From: Arachis hypogaea
Taxonomy: Eukaryota; Streptophyta; Magnoliopsida; Fabales; Fabaceae
DNA length: 64,000 nucleotides
Direction of reading: 5' to 3'
Assembly (NCBI RefSeq): GCF_003086295.3
Contig: NC_092042.1
Span: 36,875,419-36,939,418 of the forward strand
Shown here: positions 21,026 to 32,617 of the stretch, one piece after another
How positions within the stretch are numbered: position 1 is the first letter of the stretch
Layout of the letters: each line of letters starts with the position of its first letter
Translations under genes and position numbers: made by a program
The notes under the pieces: generated by a model
Seen by the model: only the letters and a program-made list of their open reading frames with translations
Database searches by the model: none
What the model was told of the DNA's origin: nothing

Positions 21026-22278
21026 ATGAAAGAGAAGAGAACAAGAAAATATGGAATCCTCTATGTCACAGCATAGAGATTCCTTGAGGTGTCAGAGGAA
21101 CAGAAAAATAGAAGAAAGAGGTAGAAGAATTCGAACTTAGTTGGATAGAGTTCGAATTGTGCATTGAGGAGGAGTGGTACTCCATAAATAGAAGGATGTG
21201 AGAAGAGGGGAAGAGATTTTTCGAAAATTAATTAAAAAGATTTTTAAAAACATTTTGAAAAATTGATTGATAATTTTCGAAAACTAAAAGTGGGAAAGAA
21301 ATCAAGTGATTTTTTGAAAAAGATTTTGAAAAAGATATGATTGAAAAGTTATGTTTTAAAAAGATATGATTAAAAAGATATGATTTGAAAAACAAATTAA
21401 AAAGATTTGATTTTAAAAATTAATGACTTGCCTAACAAGAAAAGATATGATTCAAACATTAAACCTCTCTCAACAGAAAAGGTAACATACTTAAAATGTT
21501 CAATCAAATCATTAATTGTTACCAAGTATCTTTTGAAAAAGGAGAGAAATTGATTTTGAAAACATTTGATTGAAAAGATTTGATTTGAAAAAGATTTGAT
21601 TTTGAAAAACTTTGAAAACTTGAAAAAAATCTGAATTAAAAACAGAATCTTCCCTCTTGTGCCATCCTGGCGTTAAACGCCCAGAATGGTGCACATTCTG
21701 GCGTTTAACGCCCAATGCTCTACCTTTTTGGGCGTTAAACGCCCAACCAGGCACCCTGGCTGGCGTTTAAACGCCAGTCTGTCCTTCTTCACTGGGCGTT
21801 TTGAACGCCCAGCTTTTTCTGTGTAATTCCTCTGCTGCATGTTCTGAATCTTCAGTTCCTTGTACTATTGACTTGAAAATAGAACCAAGATCAAATAAAC
21901 AATGCATGCAAGACACCAAACTTAAAATGAGACATTAGACTGAACAAGAAACATAAAATATTTTTGGTTTTTTATGATTTTGTAATTTTTTTGGTTTTTT
22001 CGAAAATTAAGTGGAAAAGAAAATAAAGATATCAAAATTCTTAATAAGAATCCCAGGAATCATGCAATGTTAGTCTAAAGCTTCAGTCTAAAGGAATTAG
22101 ACATGGATAGCCAAGCTTCAGCAGGACATTGCATTCAAGAGCTAAATTGATGAGAATCAATCAGCTTTGGTGATGATAAGAACATCACCTTGAAACACTA
22201 GAATTCATTCTTAAGAACTCTGAAAAAATACCTAATCTAAGCAACAAGATGAACCGTCAGTTGTCCATACTCGAAACA
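21026..22278 (-). other. R 5' leader with palindrome array
   Basis: Untranslated leader between primer site and gag. Five palindromes sit at about 21667, 21699, 21728, 21760 and 21792 (~31-bp spacing), including CTGGCGTTTAAACGCCAG (21760-21777) and CTGGGCGTTTTGAACGCCCAG-like 21792-21812. The part 21210-21640 is rich in GATTTGAAAA-type simple repeats. No gene seen. Confidence 0.8.
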
Positions 22279-22297
22279 ATCCCCGGCAACGGCGCCA
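22279..22297 (-). other. R primer-binding site, tRNA-Asp
   Basis: On the minus strand TGGCGCCGTTGCCGGGGAT, identical to the E1 site, six bases after the LTR end. It is an element primer site and not a tRNA gene: the rest of a tRNA cloverleaf is absent. Confidence 0.92.
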
Positions 22298-22303
22298 AAA
22301 ACT

Positions 22304-23972
22304 TGGTGCACGAAATTGTGATCACTACTTTTCACAACCCAAATAATCCCTAGTAATGGCCCCAAAAACTTGGTGCTCAATACCATGGCATAAACACAAC
22401 TTCGCACAACTAACCAGCAAGTGCACTGGGTCGTCCAAGTAATAAACCTTACGCGAGTAAGGGTCGATCCCACGGAGATTGTTGGTATGAAGCAAGCTAT
22501 AGTCACCTTGTAAATCTTAGTCAGGCAGACTCAAATGGGTATAGATGATGAATAAAACATAAAGATAAAGATAGAGATACTTATGTATTTTATTGGTGAG
22601 AACTTCAGATAAGCGAATGGAGATGCTTTGTCCCTTTCGTCTCTCTGCTTTCCTACTGTCTTCATCCAATCCTTCTTACTCCTTTCCATGGCAAGCTGTA
22701 TGCAAGGGTTTCACCGTTGTCAGTGGCTACCTCCCATCCTCTCAGTGGAAATGTTCAACGCACCCTGTCACGGCACGGCTATCCAGCTGTCGGTTCTCGA
22801 TCATGTCGGAATAGAATCCAGTGATTCTTTTGCGTCTGTCACTAACGCCCCACAATCGCGAGTTTGAAGCACGTCACAGTCATTCAATCATTGAATCCTA
22901 CTCAGAATACCACAGACAAGGTTTAGACCTTCCGGATTCTCTTGAATGCCGCCATCAATTCTAGCTTATACCACGAAGATTCCGATTAAGGAAATCCAAG
23001 AGATATTTACCCAATTTAAGGTAGAACGGAGGTGGTTGTCAGTCACACGTTCATAGGTGAAAATGATGATGAGTGTCACGGATCATCACATTCATCAATT
23101 TGAAGAACAAGTGATATCTTGGAACAAGAACAAGCGGAATTGAATAGGAGAACAATAGTAATTGCATTAATATTCGAGGTACAGCAGAGCTCCACACCTT
23201 AATCTATGGTGTGTAGAAACTCCACCGTTCAAAATACATAAGAACAAGGTCTAGGCATGGCCGAATGGCCAGCCTCCCAAAGAGGGTTCAATCATAAAAA
23301 CATGATCAAAAGATGATCTAGAGATCTAAAGTGATCAAAAGATGTAAAATACAATAGTAAAAGGTCCTATTTATAGGAAACTAGTAGCTTAAGAATTACA
23401 AAGATGAGTAAATGACATAAAAATCCACTTCCAGGCCCACTTGGTGTGTGCTTGGGCTGAGCATTGAAGCATTTTCATGTAAAGACTCTTCTTGGAGTTA
23501 AATGCCAGCTTTTATGCCAGTTTGGGCGTTTAACTCCCACTTTGGTGCCAGTTCCGGCATTTAACGCTGGGAATTCTGAGGGTGACTTTGAACGCCGGTT
23601 TGGGCCATCAAATCTTGGGCAAAGTATGGACTATCATATATTGCTGGAAAGCCCAGGATGTCTACTTTCCAACGCCGTTGAGAGCGCGCCAATTGGGCTT
23701 CTGTAGCTCCAGACAATCTACTTCGAGTGCAGGGAGGTCAGAATCCAACAGCATCTGCAGTCCTTTTCAGTCTCTGAATCAGATTTTTGCTCAGGTCCCT
23801 CAATTTCAGCCAGAAAATACCTGAAATCACAGAAAAACACACAAACTCATAGTAAAGTCCAGAAAAGTGAATTTTAACTAAAAACTAATAAAAATATACT
23901 AAAAACTAACTAAATCATACTAAAAACATACTAAAAACAATGCCAAAAAGCGTATAAATTATCCGCTCATCA
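22304..23972 (-). repeat. R 5' LTR (1669 bp; TGATGAGCGGATA family)
   Basis: Minus-strand start TGATGAGCGGATAATTTATACGC at 23972, end GTGCACCA at 22304. TATAAATA at 23375-23368 (minus). Palindrome words at ~23490-23600. A decayed second LTR-end/primer-site module lies at 22371-22345. Similar along its length to 18350-20068 in opposite orientation, forming a 1.7-kb inverted repeat with it. Confidence 0.9.
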
Positions 23973-24893
23973 ATCAGCCACTAGGGACAGGCATTCATCA
24001 TATGCATACTATGTGAATTGATTGGGATTGCCTATTTGACTGCATATTACCTGCTATTTGTCTAAATGCCTTACTTGTTCCTATTTGTATATCTCTTGTC
24101 TGATATAACTGTGTTTGCTATACTATACTCCTGCTGGTGGTTCGAAGGTTTGAAGGAATTGGAAAGGGAAGTATTATTTAGACTGAAGAATCTTTAGTCA
24201 GATGCCCTTTATGGTTTAGCTTGTTTATAAGCTTTGAATTATCTGGGGGAAGTTCTAGGATTGCCTTCGGCTTTCCTCTATTATTATGTATTATATATGT
24301 GGAAGTTGTTACCATGCTGGGGACCTCTGGTTCTCACCCATGCAGATTTTGTGGTTTTCAGATGCAGGACGTGAGGTTTCTCGCTGAGACATGCTGGAGA
24401 CTTCTGGATTAGCGAAGATCCTTTGTTCTCGGGACTCTGTTTTGGGTTATATGTTTTGCTTAGATGCTTTTATCTCCATGAAATAATACAAACTGTGATG
24501 ACTCTTCTTATGGGAGATTTTGGAGAATAGGTTTTTGTATTTGTGTCCCTTTGGGTTTCCTTTGGGGTTTCCTTATTTTATCATATGTATATATTACTAT
24601 GCTCGGACCGGTTATCTTCGCAGCCGGATTTTGAGTCTTGATATTCCTGTTTTTGACACTCCTTTGTATATATATAATCTCGCGTTGATTTATCCTTTGT
24701 TCGTTACGTTATCGATCGGAGTGTTGCGCTTTCGAGTTGCGATTTTTGTTTACCCCTTTTTCTACAAAGGCTCCTAGTTATAATCAATCATTCATACTAC
24801 TATACGTACTAAATTTTTATTTTAGAGGTCGTAATGCCTTGCCATCTCTGAATTATGACTTAAGCATAAGACTCTATATGGTAAGGTGTTACA
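23973..24893 (+). repeat. E3 5' LTR, right-hand 921 bp
   Basis: Closely matches 31697-32617, ending GTGTTACA. The U3 part, including any promoter like the TATAAATA at 31358, is missing on this side of the R insertion. Confidence 0.9.
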
Positions 24894-24896
24894 TTA

Positions 24897-24908
24897 TGGT
24901 ATCAGAGC
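24897..24908 (+). other. E3 primer-binding site, initiator tRNA-Met
   Basis: TGGTATCAGAGC, complementary to the 3' end of plant initiator tRNA-Met, three bases after the LTR end. Confidence 0.92.
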
Positions 24909-25109
24909 AGTTCGTTCCTGAAGAGCCTGAGGGATTGACTAATTATGCTTCTGTGCATTCTCTGTGTGTGTTTTATGTGCTATTAGTATATCTACTTGAT
25001 ATAGTTGGCATAAACGTTCTTGAGCAAGCATTTGGGACTTGAAGCACTAAACTTCCGATATTGATATTGATCAACTTAATATCGATTGTTTGGTGTGTAT
25101 AGGGACCAG

Positions 25110-25856
25110 ATGGCACCTCGTGGACGCAGTAGAGGCCGTGGGAGAGGTCGTAATAACCTTTCGGGATCGAGCACTAACTCAAATAACCCGGTAGACCTTA
25201 TGGCGGCATTGGGGAACATGGCTGCGGCTATACGGGCCACTGCAGAGGCTCTTGGACAACAGATGAACAACCATGGCAACGATGGAAATGGAGCTCAAAG
25301 ACCAATGGAGATCAGAACTTTCGCTGTGTTAGTGAACAAGTGTAGGATTGCTGAAGAGTGTGGGAAAAAGGCAGTTGATGAGAGAGGGAGTCACAAGGGA
25401 TCATTCCCACAAAACCGAGGGAAGAGCTTTGCACCTAGAGGTCCACCTTTCAAGAGGGGCAGTTCTTTCAGGAGGCCCAACAACAACAACTCCCAAGAGA
25501 AAAGGTTTGGGAAGCAGCCACAGAATGAGCAAGCTTGTGCTAGGTGTGGAAGTCACCATCCAAGAGCCCCATGCATGGCCGGATGGGGTTTGTGCTATTT
25601 CTGTGGTAAGGTGGGACATAAGGTCCCAAATTGTCTGGAGAAGGAGAAACAAGGTGCAGGGAAAGCACAACAGACTGGTTGGGTGTTCACCACCTCAGCT
25701 ATAGGTGCCAAGGGATCCGAGACACTCATTCGAGGTAACTGTGAAATGGCTGGCCAAACTTTAAATGCTTTATTTGATTTGGGAGCATCGCATTCATTCA
25801 TTGCATTTGAGAAAGCCCATGAGTTAGGACTGAAGATTGTAACCTTAGGTTTTTGA
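25110..25856 (+). pseudogene. E3 gag-protease remnant lacking the Gag core
   Basis: Start MAPRGRSRGRGRGRN at 25110. After GAQRPM the frame jumps to EIRTFAVLVNKCR, a motif that in Tekay/Del Gag lies some 150-200 residues further on, so the retrotransposon Gag core is deleted in frame. Zinc-finger segments follow: CARCGSHHPRAPC and a CCHC knuckle CYFCGKVGHKVPNC (residues ~150-180). The protease motif is FDLGASHSFI, whereas family members normally have D-S-G-A-S. An extra T in the T run at 25850-25854 ends the frame with TGA at 25854-25856. Confidence 0.82.
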
Positions 25857-28800
25857 CCTAAAAGTGTATAATGCTACCCATGAAGCCATGGTAACTAGGT
25901 TAGGATGCCCGAAAGTTTTCTTTAGGTTTAAGCAGCGTGATTTTGTTCATAATTTAGTCTGCTTGCCGATGATCGGTCTTGATCTTATCCTGGGATTGGA
26001 CTGGTTATCTAAGAACCATGTCTTGCTTGATTGTTCTACAAAGTCAGTGTACTTTATGCCGGAGGATACAGAAGGGCTGGTCGTGGTGAATAATTATTAC
26101 TTGAATTCGATGACGGTGAACTGTTCTGGAACCGAATGTCAGGGTATCCTGTTGTTAACCGCGGGTGTTTCAGGTGATGATCAAAGGTTGGAACAGATTC
26201 TGGTTGTGTGTGAGTTTCCGGAAGTGTTTTCCGATGATATTGATGAGTTTCCACCTAACCGAGAGGTTGAGTTTGCTATTGAGTTGGTGCCTGGGGCGGG
26301 ACCAATCTCAAGTGCTCCTTATAGGATGTCACCGTTAGAGATGGATGAGCTAAAGTCTCAGTTAGAGGATTTGTTGGGTAAGAATTTTATCCGACCAAGT
26401 GTCTCTCTGTGGGGTGCTCCAGTGTTACTGGTAAAGAAGAAATATGGGAGTATGCGTCTCTGGGTGGATTACAGGCAGCTGAACAAGGTCACAATAAAGA
26501 ATAAGTACCCATTGCCGAGAATTGATGATCTCATGGATCAGTTACAAGGAGCTAGAGTTTTCTCCAAGATCGATTTGTGATCCGGTTATCACCAGATAAG
26601 GGTGAGGGGTGAGAATATCCCTAAGACCGCTTTCAGGACTCGATATGGTCATTACGAGTACACTGTAATGTCTTTTGGGTTGACAAACTCTCCAGCAGTA
26701 TTCATGGATTATATGAATAGATTTTTTCGTCCGTTTCTGGATAAATTCGTTGTTGTCTTCATTGATGACATACTAATTTACTCCAAGACTGAAGGAGAGC
26801 ATGCGGAACACTTGAGGATCGTGTTGCAGATTCTAAAGGAGAAGAAACTCTATGCAAAACTGTCTAAGTGTGAGTTTTGGAAGAGTGAGGTGAAGTTTTT
26901 GGGCTACGTGGTGAGTAAAAATGGAATAGCCGTAGATCCAACTAAGGTGGAGGCTGTGATGGATTGGAAGCAACCAGCCACCGTAACAGAGATAAGGAGT
27001 TTTCTGGGCATAGCTGGCTATTACCGAAGGTTTATCAAGGGCTTTTCATAGATAGCTTTGCCAATGACAAAGTTAACTCGCAAAGACACTCCATTTGTTT
27101 GGACTCCTGAGTGCGAGGAGAGCTTTCAGACATTGAAGAAAAAGTTGACCATTGCATCTGTGTTAGTGTTACCTGAGCCGAACGAGCCATTTGAGGTGTA
27201 CTGTGATGCCTCATTGAAGGGTCTAGGGTGCGTGCTGATGCAGCATCATCATGTGGTGGCGTATGCCTTACGGCAGTTGAGACCGCATGAAGTTAATTAT
27301 CCTATGCACGATTTGGAGCCTGCTGCAGTCGTGTTTGCACTAAAGGTGTGGAGGCATTACCTCTATGGGGTTAAGTTCCATGTTTTCTCTGATCATAAGA
27401 GCTTGAAGTACCTCTTTCATCAGAAAGAGCTTAATATGAGGCAGAGGAGGTGGATGGAATTGTTGAAGGACTACGACTTTGAGTTGAATTACCATACGGG
27501 AAAGGCGAATATAGTAGCGGATGCGTTGAGTCGGAAGTCGCTGTATGCTACTGGGATGGCACTTCAAGAAGAAATGTTGCTCAAGGAGTTTGAGAGTCTG
27601 AAAATTGGTGTTCAAGAAATGTCTGGGACTCTGTGTTTGAATCGATTACAGATCTCGAGTGACTTTAAGTCCGAACTCCTGAAGGCTCATGAAGATGATG
27701 ACGCATTGTCGAAGGTGTTACCGGCCATTGAGCAGGGAAAACAGTGGAGAGTGTCGGAAGAAAAAGATGGGTTATGGAGATTCAAGGGTAGGATCATTGT
27801 GCCGGATGTTGGCACTTTGAGGCAGGATATCTTAAAGGAGGCACACAAAAGTGGATTCTCCATTCACCCGGGAAGTACTAAGATGTACCATGACTTAAAT
27901 GCGATGTTTTGGTGGCCGGGTATGAAAAATGATGTGGCGGAATATGTTTTAAGGTACTTAACTTGTCAAAGGGTAAAGATTGAACATCAAAGACCTGCCG
28001 GGATGTTGCAACCTTTAGAGATTCCACAATGGAAGTGGAAAGTATTGCAATAGACTTTGTGTCAGGATTGCCAAGGACTAGGGCTGGTTTTGATGCTATC
28101 TGGGTGATTGTGGACCGACTGACGAAGTCAGCTCACTTTTTACCCATTCGTATGACTTACACCCTTGAGGAGTTAGCACGGTTATACATAAAGGAGATTG
28201 GGATACCTGCTACTATAATCTCTGATAGAGATCCTCGTTTCACTTCAAGGTTTTGGGGTGCATTTCAAAAAGTTTTTGGAACCCGACTAAGCTTGAGCAC
28301 GGCTTACCATCCTCAAACAGATGGTCAATTCGAGAGGACGATCCAAACACTAGGGGATATGTTGAGAGCTTGTGTTTTGGACCAACCGGCGAGTTGGGAT
28401 CGATATATGCCGTTAGTGGAGTTTGCATATAATAATAGTTATCATGCGAGCATCGGAATGGCTCCGTAAGAGGCCTTGTATGGAAGGAAATATCAATCTC
28501 CGCTATGTTGGTATGAAGCTGGAGAGAAAGGCTTGTTGGGGCCGGAAATGATAGCTGAGACCACTGAACAAATCAAGAAAATCCGAGATAGGATGCTTAC
28601 GGTGCAGAGTCGCCAGAAGAGTTATGCCGATCAGAGGCGAAAGCCCTTGGAATTTGAGGAAGGAGACCATGTTTTCCTTAAGGTTGCTCCAACCACGGGA
28701 GTAGGTAGGGCGATTAAAGCAAAGAAGTTGAATCCTCGATACATTGGTCCATTTCAAATCCTGGAGAGGGTTGGACCGGTGGCATATCGGATGGCTCTAC

Positions 28801-29090
28801 CACATCATCTTTCGAATCTGCACGACGTGTTTCACGTGTCGCAGCTTCAGAAGTACACTCCTGATGCTAGCCATGTGTTAGAACCTGAATCGGTTCAGTT
28901 AAGAGAAGATTTGACGCTTCCAGTAGCTCCGGTCAGAATTGATGATACTAGTATCAAACGGTTGCGTGAAAAAGAGGTTTCATTAGTCAAAGTGGCATGG
29001 AGTCGAGGCGGTATTGAGGAACACACTTGGGAACTTGAGTCAGAAATGCGAATGGATTATCCGCACTTATTCTCAGGTAATTGCATTTGA
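25857..29090 (+). pseudogene. E3 pol: protease end, reverse transcriptase, RNase H, integrase, chromodomain-like tail
   Basis: The protease continues at 25864 ([13 protein letters not shown]). Reverse transcriptase is recognised by [30 protein letters not shown] and catalytic FIDDILIYS. RNase H has [10 protein letters not shown] and ends ADALSRK. The integrase zinc-binding region ([14 protein letters not shown]...) precedes the catalytic core ([29 protein letters not shown]). The C-terminus WSRGGIEEHTWELESEM is like the chromodomain of the Tekay/Del clade. Breaks: TGA at 26578-26580, TAG at 27049-27051 (both look like C-to-T changes at CGA and CAG), one-base loss at ~28038, and TAA at 28467-28469. 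The catalytic motifs survive, so decay is fairly recent. Confidence 0.9.
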
Positions 29091-29126
29091 ATTTTGTGGG
29101 CAAAATTCCCAATTAGGTAAGTAGAA

Positions 29127-32100
29127 TATAAAACCCAGTTAATTAACGACTAATTAACCCATAAATGAGAATTTATTCTAGAAAGCCCAAAATGTGATTT
29201 TTATGGCTAAATGTGATAGAGGAGATTGAGACGAGAATTTCGGTACCAATTTTATAGAAATCGGACAAAGATTGGACCGAACGGGCCAAACCGGACCAAC
29301 CAGACCTAAAGTGGGCCCTTGGCTCAACATAACTAAATCAAAACCCTAGTTTTCAGCACCTCTCTCCTCACTATACACTCACACACGCTGAAATGGTGGA
29401 GGGAAGAGAAGAATACTCTCTCAAACTTCTATCTCTCACTTGATCTTCAAACCACCATAACTTTTGATCTAGAGCTCCGATTGCCGCCCCGTTTGCGACC
29501 ATGCGTTCACCGCGGAGAGCTCTACAAAACCCATACAATTAATCTTGAGGTAAGCCATGGTTTGCTCTTCGAATTTTCAGCTTTGATTTCGAGTTTCATG
29601 AGCAAAAATGTTGAGATTTTGGACTCTTTGATGTTATAGGACCCAACCCTCTTGAAGGAGAAGGTTAATCTTGTCTCCTTGGACCTTGGGTGTGGTAAGA
29701 TTCTCAACCCTAGTGTAATTTGTTGTTCTATGATGTTTGGGTATTGAGATGTTGTGTATGGGTATGATGATTGTGGCTTAGGTTGTGTATATGTGAATAT
29801 TGGAGCTTGATTAGTGATATTGAAAAGCTTGAAAAGGGATTTGGTGGTGAAAACTCTATTCTTGGAGGTGTTGAGGCCTTGAGAGCTTGAGGAAAAAGTG
29901 GTTTCGAAGTGCTCCGGTTGAGCTTGGGAAATCGGCTAAGGTATGGTTTCGGTTTCCCGTATCTAATATGTAATATGGTAGGAAATACTTAGGCTAGAGG
30001 CCCTAAGACAGGCATTGAATTGTTGATGTTGTTGAATGGTTGAAATATATGATGTGGTCATATATGTGATGATGATTATTGATGCCTTGATGGTATGATG
30101 TATGAGAAATATGCATGTTGTGATATATGCTTGATGATTGATTATGGTTGAATTGTGGGTGGAACCATGTTGATGGTGAGTATGATATTGATTGTGTACA
30201 ATGATGATTTATTGGAATTCGTGTTGTTGAAAATTGGCATGAGGAAGAGTATATGATATGTCAATGTATTTGAGTTTGAGCCACTTGGGTGAAGTGGGTT
30301 AAAATGATGGGATAGTAATTTTTGTGAATTGTGGTAAAGTGTCAATGTGTGAGTTAAGGAGGCTTGAGGTTGAATTTGATATATTTTGATTGATTTCAAA
30401 GAAAAGGGATGAAATTGGCATGTTTTGATTGATTTTGAAAAGAGTTGAAAATGGCTTGTTTTGCAAATGGCACCTTGTAGTTTTGTAAGGAAAACTTGGT
30501 TTTGGGCATACTTTGATGGGACATAACTTGGACTACGGATCTCTGTTTTGCACCAAATCTATTTAGAAATGAAATTGGATCCGGGATGTCCATGCCGTTC
30601 GAAGAACGGGTGAAAAACGATTTAAAATGAGAAAGTTATGTCCGTTGGAAGATTGGGGGTTGAATCTGTGAATTCTGCAGCTTTTAACTTAGAAAATTTT
30701 TAGCTGAATGACCCCCCGCGCGTAGGCGCACTTGGCGCGTACGCGCCGTTTTTCTAGAAAGCGCCATCCACGCGTGCACGTGGTGTACGCGGGCGCGCCG
30801 ATGTGCTGCACCCAATGCCCAGCCATTTTCTAGAGAGTTGTGCCAAAACTGTGCCAGTTTTGTGCCTGGGGCACAAAAGCACCCACGCTTATGCGTGGCT
30901 AACGTGTGCGCGTCGCTTGGCTATTTTTCAATCCACGCGTTAGCGTGCATGACGCATACGCGTCGATGAGTTTTGTGGCCATCCACACGTGCGCGTGGAG
31001 TGCGCGTACGCATGGCCCGGTTTTCATCCGAAAGTTGATTTTTGAGTTTTAAAAGCCAAATTTCATACTTTTAAGCCTCCGATCTCACCACTTATGTCTT
31101 AAATCATTATGATAAGCCTAGCAATGAGAAAAAGGAGCTAGGGGATGTGGTGACTTGCGAGTGAAGCAAGGGAAAAATGAATGATCAATGAGGATCAAGC
31201 ATGATTATGTGAGATGCAGAGGATGGTGGTGGAAGTGCTTGTTATGCCATGGGCCGAAGGGCCGTAATTGTTAATGAATTGGCTGGTTATGGATTTAACC
31301 GTGAGCCAGAAGGCTAGATTATTGCCGTGTTACGGCGGAGCCATGATTATGGCTAAGTATAAATACATATATGCTGTTGAATGAATTGTGAATGTTGCAC
31401 TTCCACTGTTGGAGATGAGAGTTTCCCTGGGAGGAAGTAGTGGCTAGCCACCACGTGCTCTAGGTTGAGACTCGAAACTCTTTTGACTCTATGTCATCAG
31501 GGTGGCCGGGCATTGTGAAAGTCCCGGATGAGCTCACCCCTGTAAATATTCACCAGTGAGGGTGATAGTTATGGATCATGATTATGATCAAATTTATATT
31601 GAGTATAACTCGAGTTGGGGAGACACGACAGAGGGACAGTCCATTGGTTAGCTACCAGGACTTGTCAGGTTGGCTCTATAACCGACAGATGATATCATCA
31701 GCCACTAGGGACAGGCATTCATCATATGCATACTATGTGAATTGATTGAGATTGCCTATTTGACTGCATATTACCTGCTATTTGTCTAAATGCCTTACTT
31801 GTTCCTGTTTGTATATCTCTTGTCTGATATAACTGTGTTTGCTATACTATACTCCGTCTGGTGGTTGGGAGGTGTGAAGGAATTGGAAAGGGAAGTATTA
31901 TTTAGACTGAAGAATCTTTAGTCAGATGCCCTTTATGGTTTAGCTTGTTTATAAGCCTTGAATTATCTGGGGGAAGTTCTAGGATTGCCTTCGACTTTCC
32001 TCTATTATTATGTATTATATATGTGGAAGCTGTTACCATGCTGTGGACCTCTGGTTCTCACCTATGCGGATTTTGTGGTTTTCAGATGTAGGACGTGAGG

Positions 32101-32617
32101 TTTCTCGCCGAGACATGCTGGAGACTTCTGGATTAGCGAAGATCCTTTGTTCTCGGGACTCTGTTTTGGATTATATGTTTTGCTTAGATACTTTTATCTT
32201 CATTAAATAATACAAACTGTGATGACTCCTCTTATGGGAGATTTTGGAGAATAGGTTTCTGTATTTGTGTCCCTTTGGGTTTCCTTTGGGGTTTCATTAT
32301 TTTATCATATGTATATATTGCTATGCTCGGACCGGTTATCTTCGCTGCCGGATTTTGAGTCTTGATATTCCTATTTTTGACACTCCTTTGTATATATATA
32401 ATCTCGCGTTGATTTATCCTTTGTTCGTTACGTTATCGATCGGAGTGTTGCGCTTTCGAGTTGCAATTTTTGTTTACCCCTTTTTCTACAAAGGCTCCTA
32501 GTTATAATCAATCATTCATACTACTATACGTACTAAATTTTTATTTTAGAAGTCGTAATGCCTTGCCATCTCTGAATTATGACTTAAGCATAAGACTCTG
32601 TATGGTAGGGTGTTACA
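29127..32617 (+). repeat. E3 3' LTR (~3.49 kb)
   Basis: The right end GTGTTACA is certain by match to the 5' LTR. The left end is inferred from the family pattern AATTTTG...CAAAATT...tgtAAAACCC downstream of the integrase ORF; here the first TG reads TA (29127). Contains a CpG-dense block at ~30712-31020 with words such as CACGCGT and GTACGCG, and TATAAATA at 31358-31365. No gene inside. Confidence 0.72.
30712..31020 (+). repeat. CpG-dense degenerate palindrome block in E3 LTR
   Basis: In an otherwise A+T-rich LTR, self-complementary words recur: GGCGCGTACGCGCC, CCACGCGTGCACGTGG, CACGCGTTAGCGTG, CACACGTGCGCGTGG and relatives, spaced by tens of bases. It lies ~340 bases or more upstream of the TATA-like sequence. 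Confidence 0.75.

Larger units (their letters stand above)
20069..23972 (-). mobile_element. R: minus-strand element related to E2, 5' part only
   Basis: Read on the minus strand: 5' LTR (23972-22304), tRNA-Asp primer site, ~1.25-kb leader with a palindrome array, and gag cut off at 20069 where E2 begins. The rest of R should resume left of E2, outside the window. It lies in the 5' LTR of E3; flanking bases on the right are atcag (23973-23977). Confidence 0.85.
23973..32617 (+). mobile_element. E3: Tekay/Del-like Ty3 chromovirus, decayed
   Basis: Truncated 5' LTR (23973-24893), iMet primer site (24897-24908), gag remnant, pol with several breaks, chromodomain-like tail, 3' LTR (29127-32617). 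R is inserted in the 5' LTR, so its first ~2.57 kb is left of the window. The outer target is a minus-strand LTR of the E2 family (32618 onwards; likely duplication ggcag at 32618-32622). It cannot move by itself: the gag core is missing and pol has at least three stops and two frameshifts. Confidence 0.88.

Noticed and set aside
22279..22297. tRNA-Asp-like sequence (also at 2292-2310)
   Set aside because: Only the 3' acceptor/T-arm complement is present next to LTR ends; these are primer-binding sites, not tRNA genes.
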